Shown here piece after piece: positions 29,543 to 41,262 of a stretch of DNA of 64,000 bases (positions within the stretch are counted from its first letter, which is position 1; every line of letters starts with the position of its first letter). Location of the stretch: contig BAXG01000007.1 in the NCBI GenBank assembly GCA_001310455.1, positions 1-64,000 on the forward strand, in the 5' to 3' direction. This DNA is from Photobacterium sp. JCM 19050. GTDB taxonomy: Bacteria; Pseudomonadota; Gammaproteobacteria; Enterobacterales; Vibrionaceae. The position numbers were made by a program, and so were the translations under genes. The notes under the pieces are model-generated. The model was not told where the DNA came from. It did no database searches and saw nothing but the letters and a program-made list of their open reading frames with translations.

Positions 29543-31390
29543 ATGAAAGCGCCATTTATTTATCATGGGCAGGATAATCGCTGGGTAATGCCTGCGGAAA
29601 ATACGCTGACCTTACGTGTGGTAACAGAGAACGACTTTGAACCGGATACGTTATATGTACGATGTGAGCCGGACAATGAACAGCGACTGATTCGTATGGA
29701 AGCAATCAGTGCGGATGGCCGGCTAAAGACCTGGCAGGCTGTTATTCCGCTTAACCAGGACAAAGCGATAACCGTGTATTGCTTCAAAGTGGTAATGGAA
29801 GGGAGACAGTGGTGGCTGCACGGCGCGGGGATGTCCACCCGTATGCCCGGATTGGAAAAGCAGTTTCGCTACAACGCACAACATCAGCCACCGGAATGGG
29901 TAAACCAGCAGGTGTTTTATCAGATCTTCCCAGACCGCTTTGCCAATGGAAACCCGGAAATCAGTGTAAAAACCGGGGAGTACTGCCTTCACGGTGACGA
30001 AAAAAACACAATCGCAAAAACTTGGGGAGATCCAGTTTCGGAACACGGAAAGCAAGGCGCTTGTGAATTCTATGGCGGTGATCTGAAAGGTATTCGTGAC
30101 AAGCTGGATTACCTGCAGCAGCTGGGTGTGACGACCGTGTATCTCAACCCGATTTTTACCGCACCAAGCAACCACAAGTACGACACCTCTGATTACCTGA
30201 ACGTCGACCCGCATTTGGGTACCAACGAAGAGTTTGCAGCGCTGGTGGCGAATCTTCACGCTCGCGGAATGAAGATTGTGCTGGATGCAGTGTTTAACCA
30301 TACATCGCTTAATCACCCGTGGTTTGACCGGTTCCACAATCGTAAAGACGGGCAGGGTGCCTGGCAGAACCCTGCATCGCCATACCGTGAGTATTACCAG
30401 TTTGACGGTGATTCAGAGGAGTATATCGGGTGGAATGGTGTGCAGACATTACCAAAGCTGAACTACCTGAATCGGGAAGTCCGCAACTATTTCTACGACA
30501 GTGAAAGTGCGGTAATCAAACACTGGCTTCGCCATCCGTATGGCATTGATGGGTGGCGGTTTGACGTTATTCATATGCTCGGTGAAGGCAGGGGTGCGGT
30601 AAACAATGCCCATTATGTCAGGGCGTTTCGTGAATCAGCTAAAGCGGTCAACCCGGATTGCTATGTATTGGGTGAGCATTTCTTCGAGGCGACATCCTGG
30701 TTGCAAGGGGACCAGGAAGACGGGGCGATGAACTACTATGGCTTTGCCCATCCTGTTCGGGCATTTTTTGCCGGTCTGGACATTGCCTTTGACCCTTGCC
30801 ACATAGAAGCCGATGAGTTTGCAAACTGGCTGATGGAGGCGATGGCAAAGGTGCCGTGGCGTAACCAGCTGAGCCAGCTAAATCAGCTCGACAGCCACGA
30901 CACCATGCGTTTCCTGACGATGGTGGAAGGGGATGTGCAAACCTTCAGAAATGCTCTTGCGTTCCTGTTCTGCTGGGCAGGCGTGCCATGTATTTACTAC
31001 GGGACTGAAGTGGCATTGGAAGGCGGGCACGACCCGGATAACCGCCGCTGCTTCCCGTGGGAGCGCATTGAGCAGCGTGGCGACATGATAAAATTTATCC
31101 AGACTCTGACAAACCTGCGAAGAGACTCTGCGGCGTTGCAACAAGGCAGTATCCAGTGGTTGCATGCTGAAGGGGACACATTGGCATTTGCTCGACTTCT
31201 GGATGAAGAAGTGGTTATCTGCGCTGTGAACCGTGGTAGTAAGCCGGCATCGCTTACGTTGCCGGTGTGGCAAGCCGGTGTTGAGCAGAATAATTTTGTT
31301 TCTGTGTTGGATCAGACATCCTTAACTTCAGTGAATGGAGAGCTTTCCGTGAACCTTGCGGCAAATTCAACGATAATCCTCAGAGGATAA
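29543..31390 (+). CDS. malZ: Maltodextrin glucosidase MalZ
   Basis: Cytoplasmic GH13 enzyme that removes glucose from the reducing end of maltodextrins. It has 615 residues (E. coli MalZ about 604), an N-terminal CBM34-like beta domain and the (beta/alpha)8 barrel beginning VNQQVFYQIFPDRFANG. Catalytic residues are D341 in GWRFDVIH, E378 in VLGEHF and D453 in LDSHDT. No signal peptide is seen. It is a single-gene unit flanked by two terminators. The ATG at 29543 matches the family start. The frame is intact. Confidence 0.92.
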   Translation: MKAPFIYHGQDNRWVMPAENTLTLRVVTENDFEPDTLYVRCEPDNEQRLIRMEAISADGRLKTWQAVIPLNQDKAITVYCFKVVMEGRQWWLHGAGMSTRMPGLEKQFRYNAQHQPPEWVNQQVFYQIFPDRFANGNPEISVKTGEYCLHGDEKNTIAKTWGDPVSEHGKQGACEFYGGDLKGIRDKLDYLQQLGVTTVYLNPIFTAPSNHKYDTSDYLNVDPHLGTNEEFAALVANLHARGMKIVLDAVFNHTSLNHPWFDRFHNRKDGQGAWQNPASPYREYYQFDGDSEEYIGWNGVQTLPKLNYLNREVRNYFYDSESAVIKHWLRHPYGIDGWRFDVIHMLGEGRGAVNNAHYVRAFRESAKAVNPDCYVLGEHFFEATSWLQGDQEDGAMNYYGFAHPVRAFFAGLDIAFDPCHIEADEFANWLMEAMAKVPWRNQLSQLNQLDSHDTMRFLTMVEGDVQTFRNALAFLFCWAGVPCIYYGTEVALEGGHDPDNRRCFPWERIEQRGDMIKFIQTLTNLRRDSAALQQGSIQWLHAEGDTLAFARLLDEEVVICAVNRGSKPASLTLPVWQAGVEQNNFVSVLDQTSLTSVNGELSVNLAANSTIILRG

Positions 31391-31410
31391 ATGCCGTTCT
31401 GTGTGATGAA

Positions 31411-31444
31411 AGAGCTCGCCAAGACATGCGAGCTCTTTTTTTTT
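31411..31444. terminator. Bidirectional terminator between malZ and dctM
   Basis: AGAGCTCG and CGAGCTCT form a stem with A and T runs on both sides, serving the converging malZ and TRAP transporter transcripts. Confidence 0.8.
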
Positions 31445-31476
31445 ACTATTTTTTCTCGAAATGATGATCTGACAAG

Positions 31477-32751
31477 CTACATAAAAAATGAAGGCAACCA
31501 GAGTGAGAGTGCTGGAATATAGGTAACCAATAGCAAAATTGAAATATTGCAGATTAAGAATGGAATAATGGCTTTTGCAACTTTTTCCATCGGTATTCCG
31601 CCGATGCCGGAAGCAACAAATAAGCACACGCCGACTGGTGGAGTTGTAAGACCTATCATCAAATTGAGAACAGCAATGATTCCAAAGTGAACCGGATCGA
31701 CACCCACAGCAACAGCAACGCCAAGTAGTGTTGGAAACAAAATGATAAGAGCAGCGATTGTTTCCATAAAAGAGCCAACAAGTAGCAAGAGCAGATTAAT
31801 AATCAAGAGTACAATGATTGGATTGTCACTGATCGTTAAAATAGCCGATGCAATTTTCTGGGGTATTTGCTCAGATGTCAGAATCCAGCCAAATACATTT
31901 GCCAATCCCACAAGCAGCATTAATGAGGCTGTCGTTACTGCTGTAGACAGCATGATGCCCGGAAGATCCTTTAGTGATAAGCCTTTGTATATAAACTTTC
32001 CGATGATAAACGCATAAAGAGAGGCGACCACAGATGCTTCTGTCGGTGTAAAATAACCGCCGATGATGCCAATCAAGATAAAAAAGGTGAGGGATATTGC
32101 CCAGCTACCGGTCTTCAAATGGGCTAAAAGTTCACGCAGTGTTGCACGTTTTTCCTTTGGGTATCCCCGTTTCACGGCTAGGTAATAAGTGGTAGCCATC
32201 ATACCCACACCGAGCAGGAGACCCGGAACGGCTCCCGCAAGGAACAGCTTACCCACGGAAATGCTGGTAAGTGTACCTACAATGATCATCGGGACACTGG
32301 GCGGTATAATAGGCCCGATGGTTGAAGAAGCGGCGGTCACAGCCGCTGCAAAAGGTTTGTCGTATCCGCTTTTTGCCATTCCCGGGATCATTACAGAGCC
32401 TATTGACGCTGTATCTGCGACCGCCGTACCGGAGACGCCACCAAAAAGCATCGAACCGCTAACGTTAGCCAACCCAAGTCCACCCCGGATATGACCGAGA
32501 AGTGCGTTGCTGAGACCGATGATTTGTTCCGTGATGTTTCCTCGGTTCATAAGGTTTCCTGCCAGAATAAAGCCCGAGATACACAAAAGGACAAATGAAT
32601 CGATACCGGAAAACATTTTCTGGGGAATAACGGTGAATGATATGTCTGTAAGCCACAAATAGACAAGAGACGACATACCCAATGTAATTGCTATAGGAAA
32701 ACCCAATGCAAGTAATACAAGGAATACAGTGAACAATGCATAAACTTCCAT
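31477..32751 (-). CDS. TRAP transporter large permease, DctM family
   Basis: Large membrane subunit of about 424 residues with roughly twelve hydrophobic segments, moving the substrate with sodium. It has the family landmarks GFPIAITLG at the start, GVSGTAVADTASIGSVMIPGM, IIPPSVPMIIVGT and GLTTPPVGVCLFV. The ATG at 32751 overlaps the dctQ stop (TAATG), a sign of translational coupling. It is the last gene of dctP-dctQ-dctM. Confidence 0.9.
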   Translation of the reverse strand: MEVYALFTVFLVLLALGFPIAITLGMSSLVYLWLTDISFTVIPQKMFSGIDSFVLLCISGFILAGNLMNRGNITEQIIGLSNALLGHIRGGLGLANVSGSMLFGGVSGTAVADTASIGSVMIPGMAKSGYDKPFAAAVTAASSTIGPIIPPSVPMIIVGTLTSISVGKLFLAGAVPGLLLGVGMMATTYYLAVKRGYPKEKRATLRELLAHLKTGSWAISLTFFILIGIIGGYFTPTEASVVASLYAFIIGKFIYKGLSLKDLPGIMLSTAVTTASLMLLVGLANVFGWILTSEQIPQKIASAILTISDNPIIVLLIINLLLLLVGSFMETIAALIILFPTLLGVAVAVGVDPVHFGIIAVLNLMIGLTTPPVGVCLFVASGIGGIPMEKVAKAIIPFLICNISILLLVTYIPALSLWLPSFFM

Positions 32752-33290
32752 TACGAGTCCTTCCACTTATATAAAACGTAAGCATGACGAATAATGTCAA
32801 TTGTGATGAAAAAAAGTAAGTTTGATAATATCAATACGCTAGCGAAAAAAATGGTGTTCATGGGTATGGCCAGTACCGGTGAGGTTTGCCATGCGCCTAT
32901 TTCCATATATTGAATGGCGTACGGAATGATCGTTATGACAAAGAGTGATTGTACAATGTTGATGATCAACATAAAGAACACTCTGTGTTTTTCTTTTAAC
33001 TTGGATAAAATAATGTCAACGCTGACCAGTTCGCCTTTTTTAAAGGCAATCCCAATTCCAAAAGCAACTGTATAAATAAAAAAGTACCGCGAAAGTTCTT
33101 CTGTCCAAGGGGGTGTGTTTTCTAAAAATGTTCGCGCAAAAACTTGAAGTAATACTACACCGCACAGGACAGCCAAACTAAGAACAGTCAACAAGCTGAA
33201 AATCTTTGTCATAACGTCATCAAGAAGATCAATCAGTTTCAATAAACCGGATTGACAGGAATATGATGTTAAATCGGATTTGTCGCTCAT
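32751..33290 (-). CDS. TRAP transporter small permease, DctQ family
   Basis: Small membrane subunit of 179 residues with four membrane segments. The family motif WTEELSRYFFIYTVAFGIG is present in the second loop and helix. It connects the binding protein to the DctM channel. It lies 66 bases after dctP and overlaps dctM. Confidence 0.9.
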   Translation of the reverse strand: MSDKSDLTSYSCQSGLLKLIDLLDDVMTKIFSLLTVLSLAVLCGVVLLQVFARTFLENTPPWTEELSRYFFIYTVAFGIGIAFKKGELVSVDIILSKLKEKHRVFFMLIINIVQSLFVITIIPYAIQYMEIGAWQTSPVLAIPMNTIFFASVLILSNLLFFITIDIIRHAYVLYKWKDS

Positions 33291-33356
33291 AGATAAACCT
33301 TAAAAAAAGGGAGGATAGATTCCTCCCAAGCGGGTCAACACTTAACAATAGCCAAC

Positions 33357-34322
33357 TTACAGTTTCTGGATCTTTCCGAAGAGTTCCAGTTGCTCGTCAT
33401 TCAGGCTTCCCTGGACTGCCGGAAGCGCGGCATCACGAAACGCATCTTTGTCTACATCAACAAATGTCATGCCTTTTGATTGCAACAACTCGACCAATTT
33501 TGTTTCGTCTTCCTGAAACATTTTGCGCTCGTACGCTTGCATTTCGTTCGCTGATTCACGAACAATTTGTTGCAGATCTTCCGGCATCTTTTCCAATTGA
33601 CGTTTACCGATAACAACATAGATCCAACTGCGCACATGTTCGGTTTTATTCACGAACTTCTGGACTTCAAAGAAAGAGGCGCTGTTGATCAGCGAAAGGG
33701 GGTTTTCCTGTGCGTGGATGGTGCCTTGTTGGAGCGATGTGAATACCTCAGAAAATGCCATTGGGGTCGGTTTTGCACCCAGCTCGTCCCATACTTCGAC
33801 GAAGATGGGGACATTAGGCACACGCAAGATGGTACCTTTAAGCGCTTCTGGTGTTTCGATGGGCTTGTTTGAGGTCAGGTTGCGGGGACCTCGTTCAAAC
33901 CAGGTGAGAGGTATCAGGCCGGACTGTTTGGTGATTTGCGCTTCAATTTCATCACCGAGTGGACCATCTGCGACGGCTTTCATGTGTTCGCCGTCCCTTA
34001 TTGCGTAGGGAATCGCAAGAAGAGCCGCTTTGGGTGCCCAGTTTTGGAGTGATTCACCTGAAATGGTCATGTCCACCGTACCCAGTTGGATACCGTTGAT
34101 GATGTCCATCTCTGACCCCAACTGAGAATTTGGGTATACCTTTACATCAATTCTGCCATTCGATTTTTCCTCAACCAGCTTTTCAAATTGTAATGCTGCT
34201 TTGTTCCACGTGTTGTCGTCATTGGCTAAATGGCCGAATTTTAGCGTGTAGTCAGCGGCGGCAGCAGTGTTGACCATCAGTGCGCTTGCGAGCACCGCTC
34301 CACTTAAAAGAATGTGTTTCAT
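33357..34322 (-). CDS. TRAP transporter periplasmic binding protein, DctP family
   Basis: Periplasmic binding protein of 321 residues. A signal peptide with cleavage after NTAAAA (about residue 21) precedes YTLKFGHLANDDNTWN. DctP landmarks include SQLGSEMDIINGIQLGTVDM, the ligand-carboxylate arginine region GTILRVPN and AFSEVFTSLQQGTIHAQENP. The start at 34322 follows GGGAGAG. The divergent RspA/RspB genes suggest that the ligand is a sugar acid such as a hexonate or hexuronate rather than a C4-dicarboxylate. Confidence 0.88.
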   Translation of the reverse strand: MKHILLSGAVLASALMVNTAAAADYTLKFGHLANDDNTWNKAALQFEKLVEEKSNGRIDVKVYPNSQLGSEMDIINGIQLGTVDMTISGESLQNWAPKAALLAIPYAIRDGEHMKAVADGPLGDEIEAQITKQSGLIPLTWFERGPRNLTSNKPIETPEALKGTILRVPNVPIFVEVWDELGAKPTPMAFSEVFTSLQQGTIHAQENPLSLINSASFFEVQKFVNKTEHVRSWIYVVIGKRQLEKMPEDLQQIVRESANEMQAYERKMFQEDETKLVELLQSKGMTFVDVDKDAFRDAALPAVQGSLNDEQLELFGKIQKL

Positions 34323-34442
34323 GTTTTCTCTCCCGTTGGATTGTAGTGTCCTTGTTTGTGGTATGAGCAATAAACATAAATTGTACTGACAATCCCAAGC
34401 TAGCACCCGGTATTCGTTATTAGAATGTTAAATGTTTTGATG

Positions 34443-34458
34443 TGTGATCTCTATCAAT
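34443..34458. promoter_or_regulatory. Candidate CRP site upstream of dctP
   Basis: TGTGA-N6-TCAAT matches 8 of 10 CRP consensus positions and lies about 120 bases before the dctP start codon, a usual activating distance. Confidence 0.45.
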
Positions 34459-34802
34459 GGCGCAAGCATTTATCACATAAATGACACCAGGGTGAATTAT
34501 TCGCTTTGGTGCATAAAAGTTATTGCGGATCTTATAGAGAATTCTTACAGAAACACTGAATGTAAGTGTCATTTGAACATCTATTTCATTTAGCTATTTT
34601 ACTAATTGCTAATTAAAACAACGAGTAAAATATGATTTGAGAGGTATTGGAAACTGATTAAGTCTTTGGGTGTGGTAAAGCGACAGGCGAAAAAACCATT
34701 TTCGATTGCGTCTTACACTATGAGATTTCAACGGTTCTGATGTTGGTTTTCTTTTAAAGTTCATGCGATTGCTAACATTTACCCCTATGTTGATTTTGAA
34801 TT

Positions 34803-34879
34803 CAGACCAACATTTAATTCAAAATTGCACCAAAAATAACCAAAATTGGTCTGGACAATATATCCCTTGTACATATACT
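34803..34879 (+). promoter_or_regulatory. Promoter and candidate GntR/FCD operator of the rspA operon
   Basis: CAGACCAA (34803-34810) and TTGGTCTG (34846-34853) form a perfect 8-bp inverted repeat. The second arm continues as TTGGTCTGGACAA, which resembles the TGGTC-N-GACCA operators of FadR-type regulators. It overlaps a -35 (TGGACA, 34852-34857) placed 16 bases before a -10 (TATACT, 34874-34879). Binding of the GntR/FCD protein encoded in the operon would block this promoter. Confidence 0.6.
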
Positions 34880-34964
34880 GATAACAAAATGTAAATAATT
34901 GATGGTCGAAAAAGATCCGAACAAGAAAGACACATCGCGATAAATACAGTGGAAGTAGTGATCT

Positions 34965-36171
34965 ATGAAAATTACCAATGCCAGCGTTTTTGTCAGCTCA
35001 GCAGGACGAAACTTTGTTACGTTAAAAATAGAGACTGATGAAGGTATCTACGGTGTGGGGGACGCCACCGTAAATGGACGTGAGCTTGTCGTTGCAAAGT
35101 ACCTTGAGGAATATGTCATTCCCTCATTAATTGGGAGGGATGCCACCCGAATAGAAGACACATGGCAGTTTTTTTTCAGGGGGTATTACTGGAAAAAGGG
35201 CGTAATAGATATGACAGCTCTGGCTGCTGTAGATATGGCGCTATGGGATATTAAGGCAAAAACCGCAGGCATGCTTTATACCAACTGCTAGGTGGAAAAA
35301 GCCGCGAATATGTGAATGTCTATACCCATGTAACGGCGTTACTGTTGATGAGGTACTTGCAGGTGTGGCAGACGCGATTAGCAAAGGATACCGGTTCGTC
35401 CGAATCCAATGTGGTATACCCGGTTTGGCAAAAACCTACGGCGTGGCTGCGAAAGGTGAAGCGTATGAACCGGCATCCTCTGCACTTCCTGAGGAACATA
35501 CTTGGTGCACCAGCAGTTACCTGAATTCAGTTGAATCGGTTTTTAAATCGGTACGCGAAAAGTTTGGCTTTGGTATTGAATTGCTTACTGATGTTCACCA
35601 CAGGCTTACGCCAATAGAAGCGGCACAATTGGGTAAGATGCTAGAACCTTACAGGCTGTTCTGGATGGAAGATCCCACTCCGGTAGACAACCAGGAAGGT
35701 CTCAAGCTGGTTCGTCATCACACAACGACCAAGATTGCCGTCGGGGAGGTGTTAAGTTCAGTTTATGACTTGAAAGACCTTATTATAAATCAGTATGTTG
35801 ACTATATAAGAACAACCATTTTACATGCTGGTGGTATTACACATATGCGGCAAATCGCATCATTGGCTTCACTATACAATGTGAAGATGGGCTTTCATGG
35901 TCCGACCGATCTTTCTCCCATAACCATGGGCTGCGCTTTGCATTTCGACATCTCTGTTAATAACTTTGGTGTTCAGGAACACATGGCGCACTCCGATGAA
36001 ATGGAGTCTCTGTTTACCCGGACATACCGATATCAAGATGGTGCATTTTACGTAGATGATACGCCCGGGCATGGTGTTGATATAAATGAAGAGGCGATGC
36101 TGGCACATCCATACAAAAAATCCAGCTTGCCTGTGAACAGACTGAAAGATGGAACGTTATTTAACTGGTAA
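34965..36171 (+). CDS. rspA: RspA/ManD-type sugar-acid dehydratase, enolase superfamily (two frameshifts)
   Basis: Magnesium-dependent dehydratase of the D-mannonate dehydratase (ManD) group, turning a hexonate such as D-mannonate or D-gluconate into 2-keto-3-deoxygluconate. Visible active-site parts are LLTDVHHR (metal Asp and catalytic His), [20 protein letters not shown] and the ManD-like IQCGIPG and tail [15 protein letters not shown]. The frame breaks at 35274 (CC gives [13 protein letters not shown]) and at 35332-35333 (AAA gives [12 protein letters not shown]). Repaired length is about 402 residues, exactly the ManD size. The gntR gene starts immediately at its stop (TAAATG). Confidence 0.87.
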
Positions 36172-36872
36172 ATGATAATGACAAAAAAGAATCAAGATCG
36201 ACTGTACCTGACTGTTGCCAATGAAATGATTGATCGAATCAAACAAAAACAATACGCAGTCGGCGACAAAATCCCGCCGGAAAGAAAGCTTTCCGAGGAA
36301 CTGGGTGTCAGCCGAACAGTGATTCGTGAAGCTATGGTGTACCTGGAGCTGATTGGGATTGCGACCATCAAAAAAGGCGCCGGTGTTTATGTAACAAACA
36401 GTGAGCAACTCAAGGTACCAGCCAGATTCCTGAGTACACGCCATACCATATTTTGCATGCCAGGAAAGTCATAGAGGGTGGATTTGCACGTGCCGCTGCA
36501 GTGAATAAGACGGATTCGCTGATGGAAGAATTGGAGCGCTGTATTGCCATGATGGACGCATCCTTGTTCTTTTCTGACAAAGATTTGCGGCATAAGGCGT
36601 CTATTGATGCAGACAGGCAATTTCACGCGCTTATTTCTAGTGCAAGCGGAAATCCGATCCTGGAGACGTTTCATTCCGATCTGATGTCCATGCATCTGAA
36701 AGGGAAGATGTGGATGCGAATGGAATCCATGGCAGACAACCCTGCGGCTCATGGCCGTTGGATTAAGGACCATAAAAAAATATTTGCTGCCATTAAAGGC
36801 GGTGATGGGGACGCGGCTGAAGCCGCTATGGTCGAGCACCTGGACAACGTGATCAATACATTATGTGGTTAA
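36172..36872 (+). CDS. GntR-family regulator with FCD ligand domain (one frameshift)
   Basis: Transcription factor, probably the local repressor of the rspA and TRAP operons. The winged HTH is clear (KIPPERKLSEELGVSRTVIREAMVYLE), followed by an all-helical FCD domain with DADRQFHALI and DHKKIFAAIKGGD, where metal-binding His and Asp residues normally sit. The frame breaks at 36432; GG gives FLEYTPYHILHARKVIEGG and about 233 residues. It is sandwiched tightly between rspA and rspB. The presumed operator overlaps the promoter at 34846-34879. Confidence 0.85.
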
Positions 36873-36873
36873 T

Positions 36874-37889
36874 ATGAAGTCATTCGTGGTAGGAGCGGCA
36901 AACAAATTTGGAATTAAGGAACAGCCCGTTCCTCAACCTGGTGACAGCGACGTTTTGGTTAAAATCGCCTATGCAGGGATATGTGGGTCAGATATGCATA
37001 TCATTCACGGGCAAAATCCCTTCGCTACGTATCCCAGGATTACGGGCCATGAGTTTGTCGGTACCGTTGAAGATGTTGGGAGCAAGGTTAGAAAGATACG
37101 GGCAGGGCAAAAAGTCGTTATCAATCCAGTTATCAATTGTGGTGAATGCAGGCCTTGTAAGATAGGTCGTCCCAATGTCTGTACCAGGCTAAAGGTTCTG
37201 GGGGTGCATAGGGATGGCGGCTTTGCTGAATTCCAGTCAGTGCCGGAAGCTAACGTACATGTTTTGCCAGCGGGATTATCATTGAGATCTGCGGCTTTAA
37301 TCGAGCCTTACAGTATTGCTGCCAATGTCTTCAACCGAATGGAATACCAAAAAGGCGACCGGGTGCTTGTTTATGGAGCCGGTGTGATTGGATTGACGAT
37401 CATACAGGTGGCAAAAATACTGGCCTTCCTTCAATTGTTGTCGATATCGTAGATGACAGGCTTGAAGTGGCCGAAATGTTGGGAGCGGGCTGTGTTATTA
37501 ACTCAACAAAGGAAAGTGTAGAAGACAGGGTGATGGAAATGACTGACGGTGAGGGCGTACCACTTATCGTCGATGCTGCCGGCATTCCGGGCTTGGTTCC
37601 AGAGTTCTTGAAGTTGGCTGCACCTGCCGGTTCAGTGTGTTTGCTCGGATTCTCCCCGACGCCCAGTGAACTTAGTCAGGTTGAGGTAATAAAAAAGGAA
37701 TTGACCATTGTGGGTTCCAGACTGAATAACAACATGTTCCCAACAGTGATTGGGTGGATGGCAGAAGGCTTATTGGATACTGACAAACTGATTACCCATG
37801 AATTTCCGTTAGAGAAAGCACCTGAAGCAATTAAGCTGATTGAAAACAATCCTCAGCTAGTCAGAAAAGTCTTGCTCAATATTCAGTGA
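36874..37889 (+). CDS. rspB: Zinc-binding alcohol dehydrogenase, RspB-like (one frameshift)
   Basis: Medium-chain NAD(P)-dependent polyol or sugar-acid dehydrogenase. The catalytic zinc site is in GICGSDMH and GHEFVGTVE; structural zinc cysteines are in CGECRPCKIGRPNVC; the Rossmann fold has YGAGVIGLT. It resembles E. coli RspB throughout, including LGVHRDGGFAEF and SRLNNNMFPTVI. The frame breaks in the A run at 37413-37417; one more A gives VAKNTGLPSIVVDIVDD and about 338 residues. The ATG at 36874 is one base after the gntR stop. It probably oxidises an aldonate or ketose before RspA acts. Confidence 0.87.
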
Positions 37890-38099
37890 TTACGTTCTGG
37901 GAACACAGTATCGCCAAGAGATTTTTCAAATCGCGTAAGCCTATTTTGTAAAAGACAAAATAATTGATAAATCTGTGTCCGCCAAGGAATCAGTTATTAA
38001 CGGGTCATACTTCTCTTTGTATGTGATTGGTGCTGAAAAGAGAATGACTGAATGCATCTTCAGTGATGGATTTCTTCTCCTGTGCTTACTTAGGAATCA

Positions 38100-38129
38100 G
38101 GCACTATAGATTTTATAGTGCCCTTTTTT
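38100..38129 (+). terminator. Terminator of the rspA-gntR-rspB operon
   Basis: GGCACTATA pairs with TATAGTGCC, followed by CTTTTTT. Confidence 0.8.
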
Positions 38130-38172
38130 AACATGCCCCCAGCAATCGCCAAGGTATTTATTCCGGCATTCT

Positions 38173-40024
<1,852 letters not shown>

Positions 40025-40059
40025 TCATTTTTGTTCTTTCCTTTTGCCAGGTATCACTT

Positions 40060-40971
40060 ATGGATAAAAGCTATTACCAATTTCTGGCAGTTGCTGAGCA
40101 CGGCAGTATCAGTGCTGCAGCAATGGCGTTAAACCTCAGTCAGCCCACACTGACAGCAACCATCCGGAAACTGGAAGGGCAACTCGGTGTGCCTCTGCTT
40201 ATCCGAAAATCAAAAGGGGTGGAACTGACAGAGTATGGGCAGTTGCTTCGCCAGCAAGCGGAAGAGATGGCCAGGCGTCATCAGCGTATGCTTGATCAAA
40301 TGGCAGACCTCAAAGTACGCCGTACCCAGAAGATAAAGATGGGGACCGGAGATGCATGGTGGGAATTGTTTATTAAAGATGTCATCGTGGAATATACCCA
40401 CAGCAACCCGGCGATTTCTGTCGATCTGGAATTCGGCAATCACCTGAAACTGATGGACTTGCTGCAACACGGACAAATCGATCTCTTTATGGGCCATGAG
40501 ATTATCGGGTTATCAAGCCGTTACCCGGTTTCGTTTATGCCGGTGTTTCAGGATGAAGAGGCATTTTACGTAAGAGAAAACCATCCACTGTTACTTAGCA
40601 ATCATCCGGAAAGTGAGTCTTACCTTTATCCGCTATTGCGCGTCACACCGGATACAGAACCTTACCGGCATCTGTTGGATGACTTGGGGCCAAAACAGCG
40701 TGAGAACCAGCAAAAAGGGTTGGGGGAGCGTATTGTTTACAACGTGGGTTCCCTGTCAGCTAGCATTGATATTCTGAAAACCTTGCCTGCGGTGATGCCT
40801 TATCCTGCCCGAATGAAGAGCTATTTTGCTGAGCGGGGAATCGTTCCATTGCCGCTCAGTCAAGCCGGCCAGAAAGGGACAGTTGGAATCTATTATTTGC
40901 ATGATGAGCAGGGAGAACACCTCCATGCACTGTTATCGTTGCTAAAAGAACGTTCAACCCTACTGAATTAA
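40060..40971 (+). CDS. LysR-family transcriptional regulator
   Basis: Regulator of 303 residues with an N-terminal HTH (HGSISAAAMALNLSQPTLTATIRKLE) and a C-terminal effector-binding domain. The ATG at 40060 gives the canonical LysR start MDKSYYQFLAVAEHGS. It is divergent from the oligo-1,6-glucosidase gene (218-base gap), which it probably controls. LysR control of such a glucosidase is unusual, since LacI or MalT is more common. The frame is intact. Confidence 0.87.
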   Translation: MDKSYYQFLAVAEHGSISAAAMALNLSQPTLTATIRKLEGQLGVPLLIRKSKGVELTEYGQLLRQQAEEMARRHQRMLDQMADLKVRRTQKIKMGTGDAWWELFIKDVIVEYTHSNPAISVDLEFGNHLKLMDLLQHGQIDLFMGHEIIGLSSRYPVSFMPVFQDEEAFYVRENHPLLLSNHPESESYLYPLLRVTPDTEPYRHLLDDLGPKQRENQQKGLGERIVYNVGSLSASIDILKTLPAVMPYPARMKSYFAERGIVPLPLSQAGQKGTVGIYYLHDEQGEHLHALLSLLKERSTLLN

Positions 40972-41095
40972 TTTTTTGAAAAAAATAAGGTGAAAATTTT
41001 AGGCACTTTCAGACATGCCGGCAGAGAATTCTGCTATTGGTATCAATGAAATTTATAGATGGGTCACTTTTTTCCACCCGAATACGCCTTGTTTT

Positions 41096-41111
41096 TGTGA
41101 CCATTGTTACA
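41096..41111. promoter_or_regulatory. CRP site upstream of lamB
   Basis: TGTGA-N6-TTACA matches 9 of 10 CRP consensus positions. It lies just before the MalT-box array, the same arrangement that gives cAMP-CRP plus MalT control of mal promoters in enterobacteria. Confidence 0.7.
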
Positions 41112-41121
41112 TACTCATCTG

Positions 41122-41180
41122 CTCCTCCCCCTGACTACGCCTGAATCCTACGCCCGACTACTCCCCAAGGGCGGAGGATG
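41122..41180. promoter_or_regulatory. MalT-box array upstream of lamB
   Basis: Read on the minus strand there are four related elements in a row: GGGGAGTAG (41158-41166), GGGCGTAG, AGGCGTAG and GGGGAGGAG (41122-41130), spaced 11-13 bases apart. A further GGAGGATG (41173-41180) lies on the plus strand, about 20 bases before a TAAATA -10 candidate at 41200. The E. coli MalT consensus is GGGGA(T/G)GAGG. The proximal element sits at about -36, the usual position for MalT activation. Confidence 0.65.
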
Positions 41181-41262
41181 TTGGGAAAACCCAAACCTTT
41201 AAATATGTGTCCCGAAAGCACTTGGTTATCTAAAGCAACAATAATTTAAAAGGGACACTAAA

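Larger units (their letters stand above)
34323..34964. promoter_or_regulatory. Divergent promoter region of TRAP and rspA operons
   Basis: 642 AT-rich bases without a gene. It holds a CRP-like site on the dctP side (34443-34458) and, on the rspA side, an inverted repeat and a good promoter (34803-34879). The middle part shows nothing I can name. Confidence 0.5.
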
